From the NCBI RefSeq assembly GCF_900111275.1, contig NZ_FOGR01000005.1, positions 346,595 through 410,594 on the forward strand: DNA of 64,000 nucleotides, read 5' to 3'. The notes beneath the pieces were generated by a model. It was not told the origin of the DNA, made no database searches, and saw nothing but the letters and a program-made list of their open reading frames with translations. The DNA comes from Rhizobium sp. NFR03. GTDB taxonomy: Bacteria; Pseudomonadota; Alphaproteobacteria; Rhizobiales; Rhizobiaceae. The position numbers and the translations under genes were made by a program. Positions 37,451-46,372 of this stretch are shown one piece after another. The stretch's first letter is position 1. The number at the start of each line of letters is the position of its first letter.

Positions 37451-38344
37451 ATGTTGAAATCCAGATTGCTCGCTGCCGTGGCGCTTGGCGCCGTGATCGC
37501 GATCCATGGGCCGGTGTTTGCCCAGGATGCCGCCGATCCGGTCGTCGCCAAGGTCGGGACCGCAGAGATTCACCAGTCGGAGCTTGACCTGGCGCTCGCG
37601 TCCCTCGATCCGCAGCTCGCCCAGCTTCCCGACGAACAGAAGCGCGCCGCTGCCCTTTCGGGCCTCGTGGACGTAAAGCTTCTGGCCAAGGATGCCGAAG
37701 CCGAAGGCGTGCAGAACAGCGAAGACTTCAAGAAGCGTCTCGCCTACCTGACCGATCGCGAGCTGCACAACGCCTACTTCAAGAAGCACGTCGTCGATGC
37801 CGTCACGGCCGACGAGGTCAAGGCGCGCTACGAGAAGGAAGTCGGCGCGATCAAGCCGCAGGAAGAGGTGAAGGCTCGCCATATCCTCGTGAAGACCGAG
37901 GACGAAGCCAAGGCCGTGATCAAGGAACTCGACGCGGGCAAGGACTTCGCAACGCTCGCCAAGGAAAAGTCCACCGATCCAAACAAGGACGACGGTGGCG
38001 ATCTCGGCTACTTCACCAAGGAGCGCATGGTGCCGGAATTCTCCGAAGCCGCCTTCGCGCTGGAGAAGGGCGCTTACACGAAGACGCCGGTCAAGTCGCA
38101 GTTCGGCTTCCACGTCATTCTGCTCGAGGACAAGCGCCTTCAGCCGCCGCCGCCGCTCGATCAGGTCGAGCCGCAGGTCAAGCAGCTCGTCATGCGCGAC
38201 AAGTACCTGGCGCTTCTGGCCGATGCCAAGAAGGATGCCGGCGTCGAGATCAGCGATCCCGCGCTGAAGAAGGCCTATGACGAGGCCAACAAGGCCGACG
38301 AAGCCGGCGCCACCGAAGGCGACGCCGTCGAAGGCGCCAATTAA
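37451..38344 (+). CDS. Periplasmic peptidyl-prolyl isomerase (parvulin type)
   Basis: A 297-residue exported protein. The signal peptide ends near residue 25 (GPVFAQ). A SurA/PrsA-like N-terminal domain precedes a rotamase domain at about residues 135-230 with [17 protein letters not shown] and [21 protein letters not shown] (the latter abbreviated), the usual parvulin motifs. It helps fold outer-membrane or secreted proteins, fitting its place beside secA. The C-terminus is Ala/Glu-rich. A strong terminator follows. Confidence 0.9.
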   Translation: MLKSRLLAAVALGAVIAIHGPVFAQDAADPVVAKVGTAEIHQSELDLALASLDPQLAQLPDEQKRAAALSGLVDVKLLAKDAEAEGVQNSEDFKKRLAYLTDRELHNAYFKKHVVDAVTADEVKARYEKEVGAIKPQEEVKARHILVKTEDEAKAVIKELDAGKDFATLAKEKSTDPNKDDGGDLGYFTKERMVPEFSEAAFALEKGAYTKTPVKSQFGFHVILLEDKRLQPPPPLDQVEPQVKQLVMRDKYLALLADAKKDAGVEISDPALKKAYDEANKADEAGATEGDAVEGAN

Positions 38345-38464
38345 GCTGGGGTAAAGGCTTGGAGCGTTCCGGTCCTCCCGTTGAGAATCAGGAGCTGCTT
38401 TTTGCTCTCGCCCTTCCTGTTCGCCGGTCTGTCACGCTGCTGTGACAACCGTCCATCATGAGTG

Positions 38465-38494
38465 AAAATCCCGAAGGTCACCCTTCGGGATTTT
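38465..38494 (+). terminator. Rho-independent terminator
   Basis: A 13-base perfect stem, AAAATCCCGAAGG with CCTTCGGGATTTT, around a 4-base loop, ending in a T run. It separates the parvulin gene from argJ. The A/T ends make it potentially bidirectional. Confidence 0.9.
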
Positions 38495-38566
38495 CGTTTG
38501 CCGGCCCAGCCCCTGCGCCGTCACTGCCGCCTTGTTCCCGCCAGCCCTTTCAGCGAAGGTTCCTCC

Positions 38567-39808
38567 ATGTCCGGTTCCGTTTCCCCGCTCGCCCCCAAGA
38601 CTTTCGCCGAAATGCCGCCTGTGCGCGGCGTTCGCATGGCGACGGCCGAAGCCGGCATCAAGTACAAGAACCGGACCGACGTGCTGATGATGGTGTTCGA
38701 TGCCCCGGCCTCTGTTGCCGGCGTGTTCACCCGCTCGCTCTGCCCGTCTGCTGCCGTCGATTTCTGCCGGCAGAACCTTTCCGGCGGCGTCGCCCGCGCC
38801 GTCGTCGTCAATTCCGGCAATGCCAACGCGTTTACCGGCGTCAAGGGCCGTGCCGCCACGGAGCTCACCGCGCAGTCTGCGGCCGAGGCGGTCGGCTGCT
38901 CGACGGGTGAGGTGTTCCTCGCCTCGACCGGCGTCATCGGCGAGCCGCTGGACGCGACGAAATTTGCCGGCGTTCTCGGCGACATGAACGGCCGGGGCAC
39001 CGAAGATTTCTGGTTCGAGGCCGCCAAGGCGATCATGACCACGGACACCTATCCGAAGGTCGCGACCCGCTCGGCGACCATTGGCGGCGTCAAGGTGACC
39101 ATCAACGGGATCGCCAAGGGCGCCGGAATGATCGCGCCAGACATGGCGACGATGCTGTCCTTCGTTGTCACCGATGCCGATATCGCGCCGCAGGCGCTTC
39201 AGGCGCTCCTGTCGGAGGGCGTGGGGCCGTCGTTCAATTCCGTCACCGTCGACAGCGATACCTCGACGTCGGACACGCTGATGCTGTTTGCGACGGGTGC
39301 CGCCGCTGCCGAAGGGCAGGCTCGGATCGAGGATGCCTCCGATGCCGCGCTCGGCGATTTCCGTTCGGCGCTGAATGCCGTGCTGTTCGACCTCGCGCTG
39401 CAGGTCGTGCGGGACGGCGAGGGCGCGCGCAAGATGGTTGCCATCACCGTGGAAGGCGCTGAAAGCGACGCGGCTGCCAAGCGCATCGGCCTGTCGATCG
39501 CCAACTCGCCGCTCGTCAAGACAGCTGTGGCCGGTGAGGACGCGAACTGGGGCCGTGTCGTCATGGCCGTCGGCAAGGCCGGCGAGAAGGCCGACCGGGA
39601 CCTGCTCGCCATCTGGTTCGGCGACATCCGCGTCGCCGTCAACGGCGAGCGCGACCCGGCTTATTCCGAAGCAGCGGCGTCCGCCGTCATGAAGGAGCAG
39701 GACATTGCCATCAAGGTCGAAATCGGGCTCGGTTCGGGAACCGCGACGGTTTACACCTGCGACCTGACCAAGGAATATATCGAGATCAATGGCGACTACC
39801 GGAGCTGA
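38567..39808 (+). CDS. argJ: Glutamate N-acetyltransferase / amino-acid acetyltransferase
   Basis: A 413-residue bifunctional arginine-biosynthesis enzyme that moves acetyl from N-acetylornithine to glutamate. The autocleavage site is in [16 protein letters not shown]; the precursor splits before T195, which becomes the nucleophile of the beta chain. Length matches the family. The ATG at 38567 begins the conserved N-terminus; a longer frame starts in the upstream terminator. A GNAT gene follows after 35 bases. Confidence 0.95.
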   Translation: MSGSVSPLAPKTFAEMPPVRGVRMATAEAGIKYKNRTDVLMMVFDAPASVAGVFTRSLCPSAAVDFCRQNLSGGVARAVVVNSGNANAFTGVKGRAATELTAQSAAEAVGCSTGEVFLASTGVIGEPLDATKFAGVLGDMNGRGTEDFWFEAAKAIMTTDTYPKVATRSATIGGVKVTINGIAKGAGMIAPDMATMLSFVVTDADIAPQALQALLSEGVGPSFNSVTVDSDTSTSDTLMLFATGAAAAEGQARIEDASDAALGDFRSALNAVLFDLALQVVRDGEGARKMVAITVEGAESDAAAKRIGLSIANSPLVKTAVAGEDANWGRVVMAVGKAGEKADRDLLAIWFGDIRVAVNGERDPAYSEAAASAVMKEQDIAIKVEIGLGSGTATVYTCDLTKEYIEINGDYRS

Positions 39809-39843
39809 TTGCGAGATCGGGTTCCCGACATTGCCAACCGGAT

Positions 39844-40626
39844 ATGCCTATGCTGGATGAGACGACACGATTGAGGCTGCCGCTGGTGCGGCGGCTTGAG
39901 GCGATCGGTTTTCGGGCCTGGCCCGCCGCAACCGCGCAGTATGATGGCAGCTGGCTGGTGCGCATGACGCCCGGGCATGGTTCGCGCCGGCTGAACTCGA
40001 TCAATCCGCTCGACCCGCATGATGGCAGCGACATGGCGGGCCGGCTCGAACGGGCTGCCCGGCAGTTTCGCGATGCCGACCTCGTGCCGACGGTGCGGCA
40101 GACGCCGCTGACGCCGCCCGGCCTCGTTGCTCATCTCGATGGGGAAGGCTGGACGCGATTTTCCGAAACGATCGTCATGACGGCGGATATTCCGCAGCAT
40201 GCGACAAGCGACGAGCTTGGCCATGTGCCGCTGCGCGACCTCTCCAGATTTGTGGAGGCGCGGATGGCGATTGCCGGTGACCCGCCAGAGAGCAAGGCGG
40301 CGCTCACCTCCGTGATCGAGGCCATCCGGGCCGAATGCGGGCTCTTCCTGTTCGAGGATGTGGGGCAGGGCCCGACGGCAGTTTCCCTGGCGGTGCAGGA
40401 TTACGATCTCGTAGGGCTGTTGCTGGTCGCTGTGCGGCCCGACCGGCGCGGAGAAGGTATCGGCCGCGATATCGTCGGCGCCAGCCTGCGCTGGGCGCGA
40501 CTGAAGGGTGCACGCAAGGCGTGGCTGGCCGTCGAGGCCGAGAATGTGCCGGCGCTGGCGCTCTATCGCGGGCTCGGCTTCACCGAGGCCTATCGTTACC
40601 TCTATCGAACGCCTGGGGAAGAATGA
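39844..40626 (+). CDS. GNAT family N-acetyltransferase
   Basis: A 260-residue protein whose C-terminal half is a GNAT domain: the acetyl-CoA loop VRPDRRGEGIGRDIV and the following AENVPALALYRGLGF, as in ribosomal or small-molecule acetyltransferases. The N-terminal 130 residues look like a second, degenerate GNAT lobe. Substrate unknown. The 3' end overlaps the mutT start by 4 bases (ATGA), and argJ is 35 bases upstream, so argJ-GNAT-mutT is probably one operon. Confidence 0.85.
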   Translation: MPMLDETTRLRLPLVRRLEAIGFRAWPAATAQYDGSWLVRMTPGHGSRRLNSINPLDPHDGSDMAGRLERAARQFRDADLVPTVRQTPLTPPGLVAHLDGEGWTRFSETIVMTADIPQHATSDELGHVPLRDLSRFVEARMAIAGDPPESKAALTSVIEAIRAECGLFLFEDVGQGPTAVSLAVQDYDLVGLLLVAVRPDRRGEGIGRDIVGASLRWARLKGARKAWLAVEAENVPALALYRGLGFTEAYRYLYRTPGEE

Positions 40627-41045
40627 TCATGGATACCGCCCAGCCTCGCCGGCTGCTCCTCGTTGCCGCCTGCGCGCTCATCGACGGTGATGGCCGCATT
40701 CTGCTTGCGCAACGGCCGGAGGGTAAATCCATGGCCGGTCTGTGGGAGTTTCCGGGCGGCAAGGTCGAGACGGGGGAAACACCCGAAGAGACACTCATCC
40801 GCGAACTGGAGGAGGAACTCGGCATTCGCACCAAGGTGGCCTGCCTTGCGCCTCTGACCTTCGCCAGCCATGCCTATGACGACTTTCACCTGCTGATGCC
40901 GCTTTACATCTGCCGCCGCTACGAGGGCGTGCCGCAGGGGCGCGAGGGGCAGGCGCTGAAATGGGTGCGGGCGAAGGCCCTGCGCGACTATCCGATGCCG
41001 CCGGCCGACGAGCCGCTCATTCCCTATCTCATGGATCTTTTGTAG
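40623..41045 (+). CDS. mutT: 8-oxo-dGTP diphosphatase MutT
   Basis: A 140-residue Nudix hydrolase. The complete Nudix box runs from GGKVETGE to RELEEELGI, with the preceding LWEFPGGK typical of MutT. It cleans 8-oxo-dGTP from the nucleotide pool. Start 40623 overlaps the GNAT stop; an ATG two codons later is also possible. Its place beside argJ is common in rhizobia. Confidence 0.9.
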   Translation: MIMDTAQPRRLLLVAACALIDGDGRILLAQRPEGKSMAGLWEFPGGKVETGETPEETLIRELEEELGIRTKVACLAPLTFASHAYDDFHLLMPLYICRRYEGVPQGREGQALKWVRAKALRDYPMPPADEPLIPYLMDLL

Positions 41046-41149
41046 CCGACTGCCGTTCGCGACGCCGTTCGCCCTATCCATAAAACCTTTCCAAGGTCTG
41101 CCTAAATGCGGAAAAGGAAAGGCATTTTCGGGGCAGTTCTGACTGTGCG

Positions 41150-41164
41150 TTAATGGAACGTTTA
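41150..41164 (+). promoter_or_regulatory. CtrA-like site upstream of the Flp pilin pair
   Basis: TTAA-TGGAACG-TTTA matches TTAA-N7-TTAA at all but one base. It lies 130 bases before the small membrane-protein gene at 41295 and precedes an Flp pilin. Match seen; binding inferred and weaker than at ftsEX. Confidence 0.35.
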
Positions 41165-41294
41165 TCTCCAACCGGCACAATGGACAGCACGTGATGCCGA
41201 GTCGCGCCGACCTTGCGGAGGACGGGACCGGCGCGCGGCGATCGAGGATGGAAAACGGAGCATTCCGCCGCGTCGGAAAGGCAAGAGGCAGGCC

Positions 41295-41615
41295 ATGGTG
41301 GACGATGATTTCTGGAGAACGGTTCAGGATAAGGACCTGACGAAGGGCGAGTACCGGCGTACCGGTGTGCTCAATCTTGCGCTGCTGTTCGGGACGGCCG
41401 TCATCGCGCTGACGCTGATCCTCACCCCGATGATGGCCAGCAAGAACACGACCAAGGTTCTCGCAAACGCGCCGATCGACTACGACAACATCTCGACCGG
41501 CTCCATTCCCGACGACAAGGGTACGAAGCGTTATACCGTGCGTCGCAGCGTCCTGCAGGAAATGCCGGGCGCCGTCTGCATCGTCAATGGCGATGGCGGC
41601 AAGAGCGGATGCTGA
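41295..41615 (+). CDS. Small single-pass membrane protein of unknown function
   Basis: A 106-residue protein with a charged N-terminus (MVDDDFWRTVQDKDLTKGEY), one membrane helix at about residues 26-46 (NLALLFGTAVIALTLILTP) and a 60-residue outer tail ending VCIVNGDGGKSGC. Its stop overlaps the start of the Flp pilin gene, so the two are co-translated. A role with the pilin is inferred only from this. Confidence 0.75.
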   Translation: MVDDDFWRTVQDKDLTKGEYRRTGVLNLALLFGTAVIALTLILTPMMASKNTTKVLANAPIDYDNISTGSIPDDKGTKRYTVRRSVLQEMPGAVCIVNGDGGKSGC

Positions 41616-41812
41616 TGAAAGCCGGTCTGGAGAGGACGCCCGTGATCCCCCTGTTTCAGCGATTTCTCTCCGACCGCGGCGGCGCAACTGCCATCGAATA
41701 CGGCCTGATCGCCGGCATCATCACCATTGCCATTGTCGCCGGTTTCGGTGTGCTGACGCAGCAGCTCACGAATGTCTTCAACGTGGCCAGGGACGCGCTC
41801 ACGACGCCGTGA
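41609..41812 (+). CDS. Flp family type IVb pilin
   Basis: A 67-residue pilin precursor. The leader ends in RGG, followed by ATAIEYGLIAGIITIAIVAG: the prepilin-peptidase site with Glu at +5 and Tyr at +6, then the hydrophobic helix. Flp pilins are assembled by Tad machinery, but no tad/cpa genes are in this window, so it is an orphan copy. A start at 41615 (MKAG) is also possible. The upstream small membrane gene overlaps it. Confidence 0.87.
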   Translation: MLMKAGLERTPVIPLFQRFLSDRGGATAIEYGLIAGIITIAIVAGFGVLTQQLTNVFNVARDALTTP

Positions 41813-41836
41813 GGCGGCACCGCGCGTACTGCCCGC

Positions 41837-42736
41837 TCAGCTGTCGGCTTCTGTCCTGTCGACACCGGATTTCTCTTCCACTTTCAAGGCATCTGCCAGA
41901 CGCATCTTCGCCGAACCCGGCGCAAGCGGCTTCTGCTGGCTCTCGTGCGGCGCCCAGCCGGAGAGGTAGATGACCGAGAACGTCGCGCGGATGCGGCCAT
42001 CCGGGTCCGCGAAACGCTCGGCATAAAGCTCCGCGGCGCGCAAGAAGACCGCACGGGACACGGGCTTGCGGCTGCGGGCAACCAGCGTGTTGGTCATCCC
42101 CATCGCACGCAGATCCTTCATCAGCGCAAACAGCGAGGCATAGCGAACCGTGTAGGATTCCGTATCCGTGACAGGGAGCGCAAAGCCTGCGCGCTGCAGC
42201 AGGGCGCCGATGTCGCGGACGTCCGCGAAGGGAATGACGCGTGGGCTGGCACCGCCGGTGATTTCGCTTTCGGCGGCCAGCAACACCTCCCGCAGTTCCT
42301 GCAACGTGCCGTTGCCGGGGATGGCAGCGAGAAACAGGCCGTCCGGTGCCAGTGCCCGCCGCACCTGTATGAACACGCCGGGCGTGTCGTTCGTCAGGTG
42401 CAGGGAGAGCGGGGATACCACGAGGTTGGCGCTGGCAGGGGGAACCGGCACAGTTTCCAGCGGCGCAACGGTCAGTTCGCCCGATCCGCCAAAGGCGGTG
42501 TCCGTCTCGACGCGCGTGAGCGTGCCGATCTTGCCGGTGGCCAACAGGGCGCGCGCCGTCACGCCGGTATAGCCATGAAGCTCGACGGCCGTTTCGAACC
42601 GGCGCTCCACGACTGCCAGCCTTTCGGCCAGATCCTCGGCCACGATGTCGAGCAGGAATTGCGCCTTTTCATCGCCGGCCTTCAGCGCCCGCAGGCGCCG
42701 GGCTTCCACAAGAGGCTGGTCAAATACGATATCCAC
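41837..42736 (-). CDS. SAM-dependent methyltransferase (NDUFAF5/BioC-like)
   Basis: A 299-residue class I methyltransferase beginning MDIVFDQPLVEARRLRAL. The SAM site is partly degenerate (VELHGYTGVTARALL), with post-I and motif-IV regions (VSPLSLHLTNDTPGVF) and a C-terminal YLSGWAPHESQQKPL tail. This FD..L..R.R leader is shared with the mitochondrial complex I assembly factor NDUFAF5, which hydroxylates rather than methylates; the bacterial function is unproven. It is divergent from comF. Confidence 0.78.
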   Translation of the reverse strand: MDIVFDQPLVEARRLRALKAGDEKAQFLLDIVAEDLAERLAVVERRFETAVELHGYTGVTARALLATGKIGTLTRVETDTAFGGSGELTVAPLETVPVPPASANLVVSPLSLHLTNDTPGVFIQVRRALAPDGLFLAAIPGNGTLQELREVLLAAESEITGGASPRVIPFADVRDIGALLQRAGFALPVTDTESYTVRYASLFALMKDLRAMGMTNTLVARSRKPVSRAVFLRAAELYAERFADPDGRIRATFSVIYLSGWAPHESQQKPLAPGSAKMRLADALKVEEKSGVDRTEADS

Positions 42737-42838
42737 GATAGTCTCCTATATCTCGGCCTATATCATCGCCGGCGCGCGGCTGCGCAAGAGCGAGCACCCC
42801 TTTCTAACGGTCGAGAGGGCGGAAGGACGCATCGGCAT

Positions 42839-43705
42839 ATGGATGGCGCGTGGCAACCCGCCGAAACGGCGAACCAGACGGTCGACAGCCGGAAGGCGTC
42901 TGTTGGCACCGATCTCGATGCAGCCGATACCCAGCCGGGCCGGGGCAAGCGGTTTCGCCAGATGCTGGTCGCTCGCCTCCTTGCCGCAGGCCGGGGCACG
43001 GCCGATCTTCTCTATCCACCTGTCTGTCGCGGCTGCGGCCGGTTCGTGCAGCGGCATGCCGCTGTGTGCCCGGCGTGTTGGGCGAGCCTTCGGCTGATCG
43101 AGCGACCCTTCTGCGAGGTGCTGGGCGTACCCTTCTCGCACGATCTCGGACGTGGCATCCTTTCGGCCGATGCGATTGCCAACCCACCGCCGTTCACGCG
43201 CCTGCGTTCCGTGGCGATCCATACGGGCATCGCACGAGATCTGGTCCATGCCCTGAAATATACCGACCGGACAGACCTTGCGCCGATGATGGCGGCGTGG
43301 ATGCTCAGGGCCGGGGAGGGGGTTGTCCAGGCGGCGGACGCGATCGTTCCGGTGCCGCTCCATAAGTACCGCCTCTGGTCGCGGCGGTTCAACCAGTCGG
43401 CGGAGCTGGCACGGGCGCTTGCGCACCTCTCCGGCAGGCCGATGCTGGCGACAGCGCTGGTGCGGCGCAGACGCACGATGCGGCAGGTGGGGCTGGGCGC
43501 GACGCAGCGGCAGGACAATGTGCGCGGCGCCTTTCTGGTGACCGAGGCTGGCCAGTCGCTCGTTTTCGGCCGGCACATCGTGCTTGTCGACGATGTCTAT
43601 ACCACGGGCGCGACCGTCGCTGCGGCCACACGGGCGCTGAAGCGAGCCGGGGCAAGCGAGGTCACGGTTTTGACCTTTGCAAGAGCCGTGACCGTGCTTA
43701 TATGA
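42839..43705 (+). CDS. ComF family phosphoribosyltransferase-like protein
   Basis: A 288-residue protein: an N-terminal zinc-finger-like CRGCG...CPACW region at about residues 60-84 and a C-terminal phosphoribosyltransferase domain with the PRPP motif VLVDDVYTTGATV. ComF proteins assist DNA uptake and recombination in competent bacteria; in rhizobia the role is unclear. The start at 42839 has GGAAGGA upstream; a second ATG at 42962 would remove 41 unconserved residues. grxC follows 113 bases later. Confidence 0.87.
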   Translation: MDGAWQPAETANQTVDSRKASVGTDLDAADTQPGRGKRFRQMLVARLLAAGRGTADLLYPPVCRGCGRFVQRHAAVCPACWASLRLIERPFCEVLGVPFSHDLGRGILSADAIANPPPFTRLRSVAIHTGIARDLVHALKYTDRTDLAPMMAAWMLRAGEGVVQAADAIVPVPLHKYRLWSRRFNQSAELARALAHLSGRPMLATALVRRRRTMRQVGLGATQRQDNVRGAFLVTEAGQSLVFGRHIVLVDDVYTTGATVAAATRALKRAGASEVTVLTFARAVTVLI

Positions 43706-43818
43706 CCGGAGGACGACATTGCGGCGGGCCAGTCTGGTTCTCAGCCCGATATGTCGGACATAGGAGCGCACCGGCGCCGTGCCGATGCGGAAACAGCCTC
43801 TGAAAACAGGTGTCGCAC

Positions 43819-44076
43819 ATGGCTTCCGTCGTAATCTATACCCGTCAGGCCTGCGGCTATTGCGCTGCGGCCAAGAAGCTTCTGTCCAGCAAGGGCGTCT
43901 CCTTCGAGGAACATGACGCGACATATTCGCCCGATCTCCGCCAGGAAATGATCGCGAAATCGAATGGCGGCTCGACGTTCCCCCAGATCTTTATCAACGG
44001 CACCCATGTCGGCGGCTGTGACGAGCTGCATGCGCTCGACAAGGCCGGCAAGCTCGACCCCATGTTGGCGGCCTGA
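43819..44076 (+). CDS. grxC: Glutaredoxin 3
   Basis: An 85-residue dithiol glutaredoxin with CGYC at residues 12-15, the TFPQIFINGTHVGGCDEL segment holding the cis-proline and glutathione-binding residues. It reduces disulfides with glutathione in the cytoplasm. The ATG at 43819 is the conserved start (MASVVIYTRQ). A nitrilase-like gene follows after 13 bases, suggesting an operon with DUF1178. Confidence 0.93.
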   Translation: MASVVIYTRQACGYCAAAKKLLSSKGVSFEEHDATYSPDLRQEMIAKSNGGSTFPQIFINGTHVGGCDELHALDKAGKLDPMLAA

Positions 44077-44089
44077 GGATATCAGCGCC

Positions 44090-44953
44090 ATGACCCTTCG
44101 CGTCGCCGCCGTACAGATGTGCTCCGGCACAGCGCCCGAGAAAAACGCCGTCGCTATGGCGAACCTCGTCCGTGATGCCGCGGCAAAAGGCGCCACCTAT
44201 GTGCAGACGCCGGAAATGACCGGGGCGCTGCAGCGCGACCGTGCGGCGCTGCGGGCGTCTCTGCGGGGCGAAGACGACGACGTGATCGTGCGCACGGCGC
44301 GCGACCTCGCCGCCGAACTCGGCATTCACCTGCATATCGGCTCGACGGCCATCGGCCTTGACGACGGGAAGATCGCCAATCGCGGATTTCTGTTCGGTCC
44401 GGATGGCTCGAAAATTTGCCACTACGACAAGATCCATATGTTCGATGTCGACCTCGATAATGGCGAAAGCTGGCGCGAAAGCTCTGCTTACACGCCGGGC
44501 GAGACGGCGCAGGTCGCCGATCTTGCGTTCGGTCAGCTGGGCTTTGCGATCTGCTACGATGTGCGGTTCCCTGAGCTTTTCCGCCGGCAGGCGGTGGCAG
44601 GCGCGCAGATCATGACCGTTCCCGCTGCCTTCACACGCCAGACCGGCGAAGCGCACTGGGAAATTCTTTTGCGGGCGCGCGCCATCGAAAACGGCTTCTT
44701 CCTCATCGCGGCCGCACAGGGCGGCGTGCATGAGGATGGCCGCGAGACGTTCGGCCATTCGATGATCGTCGATCCCTGGGGTCGCGTCCTTGCCGAAGCC
44801 GGCCCGAGCGGCGAAGCCGTGATCACGGCTGATATCGATGTATCCGCGGTTGCCGCCGCGCGCGGCAAGATCCCGAACCTGAAGAATGCGCGCGACTTCA
44901 CGGTGGTCCCAGCCGGAGAAGGCGCTCCTGCGAGCGGGGGCGTCGCCGCGTGA
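44090..44953 (+). CDS. Nitrilase-superfamily amidohydrolase
   Basis: A 287-residue carbon-nitrogen hydrolase with the complete Glu-Lys-Cys triad: E42 (TPEMTGA), K114 (HYDKIHMFD) and C155 (ICYDVRFPE). It is closest in motifs to the Nit1/Nit2 and omega-amidase group, which hydrolyse deaminated glutathione or alpha-ketoglutaramate; adjacency to a glutaredoxin gene makes a deaminated-glutathione amidase plausible, by inference. Its stop overlaps the DUF1178 start (GTGA). Confidence 0.88.
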   Translation: MTLRVAAVQMCSGTAPEKNAVAMANLVRDAAAKGATYVQTPEMTGALQRDRAALRASLRGEDDDVIVRTARDLAAELGIHLHIGSTAIGLDDGKIANRGFLFGPDGSKICHYDKIHMFDVDLDNGESWRESSAYTPGETAQVADLAFGQLGFAICYDVRFPELFRRQAVAGAQIMTVPAAFTRQTGEAHWEILLRARAIENGFFLIAAAQGGVHEDGRETFGHSMIVDPWGRVLAEAGPSGEAVITADIDVSAVAAARGKIPNLKNARDFTVVPAGEGAPASGGVAA

Positions 44954-45378
44954 TCCGTTATGCGCTGACCTGCGACAAGGGCCACGGCTTCGAGGGCTGG
45001 TTCGGGTCGAGTTCGGACTTCGATGCACAGTCCGAAAGCGGTCTGGTGACCTGTCCTGTCTGCGGCACCGCTGCGGTCAGTCGCGCGCTGATGGCGCCGG
45101 CGCTTTCGACCGGGCGACGCAAGGACAAGCAGCGTGGCCTGATGATGGACCAGGCGCAGCAGGCGGCCATCTCCAAGATCCGCGAGATGGTGTCCACCAT
45201 TCGCGCCAATGCCGAGGATGTCGGCGAAAAGTTTCCTGAGGAAGCGCGCAAGATCCATTATGGCGAAGCCGACGCTCGCGGATTGATCGGGCGCGCTACG
45301 GTGGAAGAGGCGCGGGCGCTGATCGAGGAAGGCATCGACGTCGCGCCACTGCCGATCCTTCCCGACGAGGTCAACTGA
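44950..45378 (+). CDS. DUF1178 family protein
   Basis: A 142-residue protein starting at GTG with MIRYALTCDKGHGFEGWFGSS, then a CPVCG metal-binding-type CxxC (C9 with C38/C41) and a helical C-terminus ending LPILPDEVN. This is the DUF1178 pattern, common downstream of nitrilase genes in Alphaproteobacteria; function unknown. It overlaps the nitrilase stop by 4 bases. Confidence 0.88.
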   Translation: MIRYALTCDKGHGFEGWFGSSSDFDAQSESGLVTCPVCGTAAVSRALMAPALSTGRRKDKQRGLMMDQAQQAAISKIREMVSTIRANAEDVGEKFPEEARKIHYGEADARGLIGRATVEEARALIEEGIDVAPLPILPDEVN

Positions 45379-45399
45379 CGACTCGTCTTTTCCGCGTCG

Positions 45400-46149
45400 T
45401 CAGTCGCGCGGGCGTTTGGCAATCATCATGTAATTGACGTCCATGTCGCGTGACAGGTTCCACTGGTTCGTGAAAGGGCTGAAGAAGACGCCGGTGCGCT
45501 CCGTAATCGCAAGCCCGGATGCCGAGAGCGGCTTTTCGATCTCTTCCGGACGGACCAGCTTTTCATATTGATGCGTGCCGCGCGGCAGCCAGCGCAGAAC
45601 GTTTTCGGCGGCGAAGATGGCGAGCGCTGCGGCCTTCATCGTACGGTTGATCGTGGCAACCACCATCATGCCACCGGGGCGGACCATCGAGGCGCATGTG
45701 GAGAGGAAGAAATCGACGTCGGAGACATGCTCGACGACTTCCATGTTGAGCACGATGTCGAACGTTTCGCCGGCGTCAGCCAGCGCTTCGGCTGTGACCG
45801 CGCGGTAATCGACGGAGATGCCGCTGCCGGCCGCGTGCGTCTCGGCAATGCGGATGTTCTTCTCGGATGCATCGGCACCGACCACATCCGCGCCCATGCG
45901 CGCCATCGGCTCGGAGAGGAGGCCGCCACCGCAGCCGATATCGAGGAGGCGAAGACCTTCCAGCGGACGCGGCGCCTTCGGATCGCGGCCGAAGGTTTCG
46001 GCAGCGCGATCCCGGATATAGCCGAGGCGAACCGGGTTGAACTTGTGCAGCGGCTTGAACTTGCCATGCGGGTTCCACCACTCCGCGGCCAGCGCCGAGA
46101 AGCGATCGACTTCGGACTGGTCGATGGTCGTGCGGGCCGCGTCTGTCAT
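45400..46149 (-). CDS. ubiG: Ubiquinone biosynthesis O-methyltransferase
   Basis: A 249-residue SAM-dependent methyltransferase that performs both O-methylations in ubiquinone synthesis. The characteristic [19 protein letters not shown] opens it, motif I is [14 protein letters not shown], and [10 protein letters not shown] follows. The ATG at 46149 has a GGAG ribosome site; the longer frame upstream is unconserved. It is divergent from lysC and converges on DUF1178. Confidence 0.94.
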   Translation of the reverse strand: MTDAARTTIDQSEVDRFSALAAEWWNPHGKFKPLHKFNPVRLGYIRDRAAETFGRDPKAPRPLEGLRLLDIGCGGGLLSEPMARMGADVVGADASEKNIRIAETHAAGSGISVDYRAVTAEALADAGETFDIVLNMEVVEHVSDVDFFLSTCASMVRPGGMMVVATINRTMKAAALAIFAAENVLRWLPRGTHQYEKLVRPEEIEKPLSASGLAITERTGVFFSPFTNQWNLSRDMDVNYMMIAKRPRD

Positions 46150-46372
46150 GATGTCGTCTCCGGAAAACTCAAGCGTCATCCGTGAAGTCGTCCGGCACCC
46201 GGCTCTTGTCAAGGGCTGCGACACTTCCTCGCTCCTGGTCGCCCTCGGTCGCTCAGGCATTGCCCGGCCACATGCCGCGCTGGCCATTGCACGTTTCCGG
46301 CAACTTCGCTAAGGAAGCCGCCAACTTCGGCAGGCGCGCAACGCGCGCAATCTCTGGTACCGGTAGAGGCAG

